Positions 35,232 through 39,776 of a DNA stretch of 39,776 nucleotides are shown here, one piece after another. The stretch spans positions 1-39,776 of the forward strand of contig DEQD01000032.1 in NCBI GenBank assembly GCA_002359095.1, given 5' to 3'. Position 1 is the first letter of the stretch. Every line of letters begins with the position of its first letter. The notes under the pieces were generated by a model. The model was given only the letters and a program-made list of their open reading frames with translations, did not search any database and was not told where the DNA came from. This stretch comes from Caryophanales bacterium UBA3375. GTDB lineage: Bacteria > Bacillota_I > Bacilli_A > UBA3375. A program made the position numbers and the translations under genes.

Positions 35232-35549
35232 ATGAAACTTAAATATTTTGCTGCTAAGTTAATAGACTTAATGTTTGTTTATGTACTTTGTAGTTATATA
35301 CCAATGATTTATGCACTTTGTTGTGTTATTACATATATTGTAATTACAGCGGTAGCTAAATCTAGTATAGGTGATTATATAGTAGGGATTAAACATAAAT
35401 TTAATATTCTTTTAGAACCTAGTTTTTATTTTTCTATATCTTTATTTGTTGGATATAATAATATTTATATTAATATGATGTTTGTAATGTTAATGATTTT
35501 TTCTTTTATTATCGGAAGTAAAAATATAATTAAGGAAGATAATGAATAG
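35232..35549 (+). CDS. Small RDD-like membrane protein
   Basis: This 105-residue protein has three or four hydrophobic segments. Its beginning (FAAKLIDLMFVYVL) and a middle SSIGDYIVGIK resemble the two conserved parts of RDD-family proteins (R..D near the start, then a TIGKRLLGLKV-like loop). It is shorter than most, and the first Arg is Lys. Function unknown. AGGAG precedes the ATG. It overlaps mutL by eight bases and lies eight bases after uvrB, so it is co-expressed with two DNA-repair genes. Confidence 0.65.
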   Translation: MKLKYFAAKLIDLMFVYVLCSYIPMIYALCCVITYIVITAVAKSSIGDYIVGIKHKFNILLEPSFYFSISLFVGYNNIYINMMFVMLMIFSFIIGSKNIIKEDNE

Positions 35550-37245
35550 TATTAAAGTAATGCCTGAAAGTCTATCTAATAAGATAGCAGCAGGAGAAGT
35601 AGTAGAAAAACCTGTATCAATTGTAAAAGAACTAGTTGAAAATAGTATTGATGCTAATAGTAATAATATAATTATTAACTTAATTGATAGTGGAATTAAA
35701 TCAATAGAAGTAATTGATAATGGTGATGGTGTAGAAAAATTAGATATACCATTAATGTTAAAAAGACATGCAACAAGTAAGATTACTAATGATGCAGATC
35801 TTTTTAACATTGAATCACTAGGTTTTAGAGGTGAAGCACTAGCTAGTATTAGTGCTGTTAGTAAAGTAAGTATTATTACTAGTGTTGATGGAATCAACAC
35901 ATATAAATATGATAACAGCACTAATTCTATTGATGCTTGTAGTGGGAATAAAGGGACGACAATTAAAGTTGATGATTTATTTTATAACACTCCGGTTCGA
36001 TTTAAACATCTATCAACACCGAGTTATGAATTAAATTTAATTAGTAATTTTATTAAACGTATTAGTTTAATTTATCCAAATATTAGATTTACATTAACTA
36101 ATAATGATAAAGTTATCTTTCAATCTGATGGTCGAGGTAATGTTATAAATAACATAGCAAAAGTGTATAACCAAAATATTGCAAAGGAAACTAGTTTAGT
36201 AGAAATTAGTAATCCTGATTTTACTATTAATATTTATTTGACTCATCCGTTAATATCTAGAGCAAGTAAAAAAGATATAGTTATTAGTGTTAATAATCGT
36301 ATAGTTAAAAACATAAGATTAGAAGAAGCTATTATCGAAGGATATAAAGGTTATTTACATACTAATGAATATCCAATAACTTTTATTGATTTAGAAATAG
36401 ATCCTAGTTTAGTTGATGTTAATATTCATCCAACTAAACAACAAATTAAATTATCATTTATTGATCAAATTACTAGTAGTATTAGTGAAGCAATACATAA
36501 TCAATTAGTTAAACTTAATTTTGTTCCAAGTTATTCATTAGATGTAAATGTAGAAGAACAAATTGAAGAAAATAATAATTACTTTAGTGTTAACGAACCA
36601 CAAGTGCAAGCAACACTTAGTTTTAGTGATGCTAAAGTAGAAGAAGAAAGTAATGTTGAATGGAAACTACCAGTATTTAGATATATTGGAAGTTTATACC
36701 AAACATACTTAATGTTTGAAAATGAAGAAGGTTTGTTCTTACTTGATCAGCATGCTGCTCAAGAAAGAATAAATTATGAGAAGTTTTTAGATTTATTTAA
36801 AAACAAAAACTTCTCATTTCAACAATTATTAATACCTTTAGAAATTGAATTAAGTTTGGAAGAATTAAATGTTTTAAATAATAGTGAGGTTAATTTAGAA
36901 CAACTAGGAATTAAATCTAGTATTAATACTAATGTGTTAACTATAAGTGAAGTAGATGAATTCTACAAAGTTAAGAGTATTAATTTAACCAGTGATATTA
37001 GACAAATAATTAATTTAATGGTAAATGATAAAGATGTATCATTTGTTGATTTTTATGAAGATGTTGCAATTATGATGGCATGTAAAAGTAGTATTAAAGC
37101 GCACCACTATTTAGAAATAGAAGCTATTAATTATTTGCTAAAAACATTAAATGAGTGTAATAATCCTTTTACTTGTCCTCATGGTCGACCTATTATTAAT
37201 AAAATATCAAGATATGAAATAGAGAAATTATTTAAGAGAGTATAA
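35542..37245 (+). CDS. mutL: DNA mismatch repair protein MutL
   Basis: MutL couples mismatch recognition by MutS to strand incision. The 567-residue protein has the GHKL ATPase motifs (NKIAAGEVVEKPVSIVKELV, DNGDGV, GFRGEALASI) and a C-terminal nuclease domain. Its metal motif is DQHAAQERINYE (matching DQHA-x2-E-x4-E), followed by ACKSSIKAHH and CPHGRP. So MutL itself is probably the endonuclease, as in bacteria without MutH. mutS is not adjacent. The gene converges on parC with a shared terminator. Confidence 0.96.
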   Translation: MNSIKVMPESLSNKIAAGEVVEKPVSIVKELVENSIDANSNNIIINLIDSGIKSIEVIDNGDGVEKLDIPLMLKRHATSKITNDADLFNIESLGFRGEALASISAVSKVSIITSVDGINTYKYDNSTNSIDACSGNKGTTIKVDDLFYNTPVRFKHLSTPSYELNLISNFIKRISLIYPNIRFTLTNNDKVIFQSDGRGNVINNIAKVYNQNIAKETSLVEISNPDFTINIYLTHPLISRASKKDIVISVNNRIVKNIRLEEAIIEGYKGYLHTNEYPITFIDLEIDPSLVDVNIHPTKQQIKLSFIDQITSSISEAIHNQLVKLNFVPSYSLDVNVEEQIEENNNYFSVNEPQVQATLSFSDAKVEEESNVEWKLPVFRYIGSLYQTYLMFENEEGLFLLDQHAAQERINYEKFLDLFKNKNFSFQQLLIPLEIELSLEELNVLNNSEVNLEQLGIKSSINTNVLTISEVDEFYKVKSINLTSDIRQIINLMVNDKDVSFVDFYEDVAIMMACKSSIKAHHYLEIEAINYLLKTLNECNNPFTCPHGRPIINKISRYEIEKLFKRV

Positions 37246-37273
37246 AAAATAGGAATCTTTTGATTCCTATTTT
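37246..37273. terminator. Bidirectional terminator between mutL and parC
   Basis: AAAATAGGAATC (37246-37257) pairs with GATTCCTATTTT (37262-37273) around TTTT. The stem begins right after the mutL stop and includes part of the parC stop (37272-37274). Confidence 0.88.
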
Positions 37274-39665
37274 AAATATAATAATCTTCTAAACTAACGC
37301 TTGTTTTTCCTTTTTCGATAGTTTTTAATTTATCTTCTGGTGTTGTGTAAGCTAATTTAGCAACATTAAGTAATGTTTGTTCTCCATCTTGAAGCCATAA
37401 CATTTCTTTTGTATTTATTTCTTTTACACAAACAATGTTTTGTTTTCTTGTTGTAAGAGGGGTAAATACGTTTTGTAATTTTTCACACTTACCTATTGCT
37501 GTTGGATTAAATTTAGCATAACAACTATCTTCACTAAGTAAGATAATGTCTTTATTGAAGTAGTTAATACTAAATGAGTTTTCTTCTGTTTTATATTTAC
37601 TAACTTTTTTACCGACTGTTTTTAAATTTGCTGTTTCTATACTACTTGCATCAATATTAAGATATCTATTTTTAGTAGTTGTAATTAATAAGTTATTATT
37701 TAAAAGTGAATCTAAACTTTCTTTAGATAGACATACATCTACTAAGAAGTCTTCTTTTTTAAGTTTTTGCATTTGGATTTTTTGTTTTAATTTAGAAGCT
37801 TCTAAATCACTAAATTTAAATTTTGATAAATATCCTAAGTGTGTTAATCCATATACATAATCATAATCATTAAATGATTTAATGCTTATGGCATTAACAA
37901 TACTAACTCCATCGTTTAATTTAGCAACATTAGAGATGTGATCTCCACTATCTTTATATTTAGTATCAGTTAATTCATGGACTGGAATAATTGAGTATGT
38001 TCCATCAGATAAGAAGATGATTAATTTATCTTTAGTTGTTGTTTTAATAATTTTTAAACCACTATCGTTTGTTTGATAATTAATGATTCCATTGGAAGAA
38101 ATATAACTTCTTAAACTACTGCGTTTGATATAACCTAACTTAGTAATAGATACAATACATTCTTCTTCTTTAATTAAATCTTCTTGGTTAAATTCAATTA
38201 CTGCTTCATTATCTTCAATAATTGTTTTTCTTGGTGTTTTAATTGTTTTTAAAACTTCTTTTAATTCTTTTGATATTTCTTTTTTAATATTTTCTTCACT
38301 ACTTAAAATAGTTTCTAAAGTACTTATTGTTTCTTCTAATTCTTTTTTATTATTTACTAGTTCACTTAAGTCAGTATTACTTAAACGGTATAATTGCATC
38401 ATTACAATTGCTTCAGCTTGAGCTTCGGTAATGTCAAAGGCTAAAATTAAATTTTCTTTACTTGTTTGTTTATTTTCACTACTTCTAATAATTCTAATTA
38501 CTTCATCTAAGTTTTCTACAGCTAACATTAAACCATTTAAAATATGTAATTTGTTTTGTGCCTTATTTAATCTAAATTCACTTCTTCGTTTAATTACATC
38601 TAAACGGTGGTCTAAGAATGCTTGAATAATAGAAATAATACCTAATTGTTCTGGTTTTCTTTTATTAATTGCAATCATGTTAAAACTATAGTCTTTTTGT
38701 AAATCAGTATTTTTAAATAAGTAATTAATAATAGCATCAGCATTAGCATCTGATTTTAATTTAATAGTAATTTCTAATCCATCTTTATCTGATTCATCTA
38801 ATACTTCATCAATTCCATCTACTTTTTTATCAAATCTAATTTTATCAATTTTTTTTAGTAATTCAGATTTATTAACTTCAAATGGAATTTCTGTTATTGT
38901 TATTTTCTTTTTATCGATTTTATATTTAGATCTAATGGTAATTGAACCTTTACCTGTTTCATATGCTTTTTTAATGCCACTAATACCATGAACAGTAGCT
39001 CCTGTTGGAAAATCAGGTCCTGGTACAATTTCCATAATTTTATCTAAATCAATTCTTTTATGTTCATTTACATAAATACAAGCCTTAATAACTTCTTCAG
39101 GGTTGTGAGGTGGAATGTTTGTTGCATAACCACTTGAAATACCTGTAGCACCATTAATAAGTAAGTTTGGAACCATAGTAGGAAGAACTACTGGTTCTAA
39201 TTCTGTATCATCAAAGTTAAGACTCATATTAACAGTTTCTTCATTAATGTCTTTAATCATTAAAGCTGCATATTCACTTAACTTAGCTTCTGTATAACGC
39301 ATAGCTGCTGGACTATCACCATCAATACTACCATTATTACCATGAATAATAACAATACGTTGGTTATTTTTCCAGTCTTGAGACATACGTACCATAGCTT
39401 CATACACACTAATATCACCGTGTGGGTGATAATTACCAATAACATTACCTACGGTTTTTGCACTTTTTCTAAATTGTTTTTCAAAAGTATTTCCTTCTTT
39501 ATTCATCGAAAATATTATTCTTCTTTGTACAGGTTTTAATCCATCACGTACATCAGGTAGAGCACGATCTTGAATAATATATTTAGAATAACGAGAGAAT
39601 CTATCTGCAAATATTTCTTCTACACTTAAATCTAAAAATTCTTTTACATTAATATCTTTAGCCAT
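37272..39665 (-). CDS. parC: DNA topoisomerase IV subunit A
   Basis: ParC with ParE decatenates daughter chromosomes. The 797-residue protein opens [20 protein letters not shown], has catalytic Tyr124 in [10 protein letters not shown] and a C-terminal region with no clear GyrA box, which fits ParC and not a second GyrA. In the quinolone region it reads HGDISVYEAM: Ile85 lies where E. coli and S. aureus ParC have Ser80, and Glu89 is kept. AAAGGA precedes ATG. parE is not upstream within the window; a terminator lies 66 bases before the start. Confidence 0.94.
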   Translation of the reverse strand: MAKDINVKEFLDLSVEEIFADRFSRYSKYIIQDRALPDVRDGLKPVQRRIIFSMNKEGNTFEKQFRKSAKTVGNVIGNYHPHGDISVYEAMVRMSQDWKNNQRIVIIHGNNGSIDGDSPAAMRYTEAKLSEYAALMIKDINEETVNMSLNFDDTELEPVVLPTMVPNLLINGATGISSGYATNIPPHNPEEVIKACIYVNEHKRIDLDKIMEIVPGPDFPTGATVHGISGIKKAYETGKGSITIRSKYKIDKKKITITEIPFEVNKSELLKKIDKIRFDKKVDGIDEVLDESDKDGLEITIKLKSDANADAIINYLFKNTDLQKDYSFNMIAINKRKPEQLGIISIIQAFLDHRLDVIKRRSEFRLNKAQNKLHILNGLMLAVENLDEVIRIIRSSENKQTSKENLILAFDITEAQAEAIVMMQLYRLSNTDLSELVNNKKELEETISTLETILSSEENIKKEISKELKEVLKTIKTPRKTIIEDNEAVIEFNQEDLIKEEECIVSITKLGYIKRSSLRSYISSNGIINYQTNDSGLKIIKTTTKDKLIIFLSDGTYSIIPVHELTDTKYKDSGDHISNVAKLNDGVSIVNAISIKSFNDYDYVYGLTHLGYLSKFKFSDLEASKLKQKIQMQKLKKEDFLVDVCLSKESLDSLLNNNLLITTTKNRYLNIDASSIETANLKTVGKKVSKYKTEENSFSINYFNKDIILLSEDSCYAKFNPTAIGKCEKLQNVFTPLTTRKQNIVCVKEINTKEMLWLQDGEQTLLNVAKLAYTTPEDKLKTIEKGKTSVSLEDYYI

Positions 39666-39716
39666 TGATATCCTTTCACTAGTATATTATAATATATTAT
39701 TTAATAAAGTATAAAT

Positions 39717-39725
39717 ATTATAACA
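39717..39725 (-). promoter_or_regulatory. parC promoter, extended -10
   Basis: The minus strand has TGTTATAAT (TGN plus perfect -10). A second TATAAT (39686-39691) is closer but lacks the TG. The promoter starts right after the terminator at 39732-39756. Confidence 0.5.
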
Positions 39726-39731
39726 AAAATA

Positions 39732-39756
39732 AAACATTAGGAAAATCCTAATGTTT
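39732..39756. terminator. Terminator upstream of parC
   Basis: AAACATTAGGA (39732-39742) pairs with TCCTAATGTTT (39746-39756) across AAA. On the minus strand TTATTTTT follows; on the plus strand ATATATTTTTTT follows. It probably ends a gene lying beyond the right edge on the minus strand. Confidence 0.8.
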
Positions 39757-39776
39757 ATATATTTTTTTGAAATTCA

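Overview
This is an AT-rich, gene-dense chromosomal segment from a walled low-GC Gram-positive lineage (Bacilli or a walled relative of the Mollicutes). Genes end in UGA as well as UAA and UAG, so the standard bacterial code applies. A D,D-carboxypeptidase and MurT imply peptidoglycan. Many gene pairs overlap by 1-11 bases (TAATG or ATGA junctions), and the Shine-Dalgarno core AGGAG is repeatedly placed only 4 bases before the start codon. The species cannot be named from the sequence alone.

The window holds the replication origin. The left edge is the 5' end of a 16S rRNA gene on the minus strand with a near-consensus promoter. Next come comEA-comEC-holA (plus), converging on a minus-strand block dnaA-dnaN-yaaA, rpsT, lepA, a membrane-protein gene of unknown function and rbfA. 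gyrB-gyrA diverge from dnaA. TTCACA-core DnaA-box-like sites lie on both sides of dnaA. In the dnaA-dnaN gap they adjoin a TAATAATAATAG tract that fits a DnaA-trio unwinding element. About 6-7 kb right of dnaA, inside metG, are three parS sites, one of them a perfect TGTTTCACGTGAAACA, so ParB probably loads here.

The right arm (plus strand) runs gyrB-gyrA-dacA-metG-tatD-yqeG-yqeH-yhbY-yqeK, followed by a membrane and transport block: a CtpE-like P-type ATPase, a DUF308/HdeD-like protein, an AGCS amino-acid symporter and a seven-helix-type protein. Then come a Bmp/PnrA-type lipoprotein behind a 15-bp perfect inverted repeat over its promoter, and a split CHR-family transporter pair.

A decay zone follows at about 27.6-28.9 kb. 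It holds an orphan single-pass membrane protein, remnants resembling paralogue tails, and a GNAT acetyltransferase pseudogene broken by several frameshifts. Two minus-strand tRNA genes (Gly-UCC and Asn-GUU) close it. The last part carries nfo, murT (without an adjacent gatD), an S41 protease with an unusual cytoplasmic N-terminal domain, uvrB, a mini RDD-like membrane protein and mutL. mutL converges on parC. ParC carries Ile at the position of the classical quinolone-resistance residue Ser80.

I found no CRISPR array, insertion sequence, prophage or defence island. The most notable content is the origin and segregation architecture, the S41 fusion, the promoter-embedded operator and the pseudogene zone.
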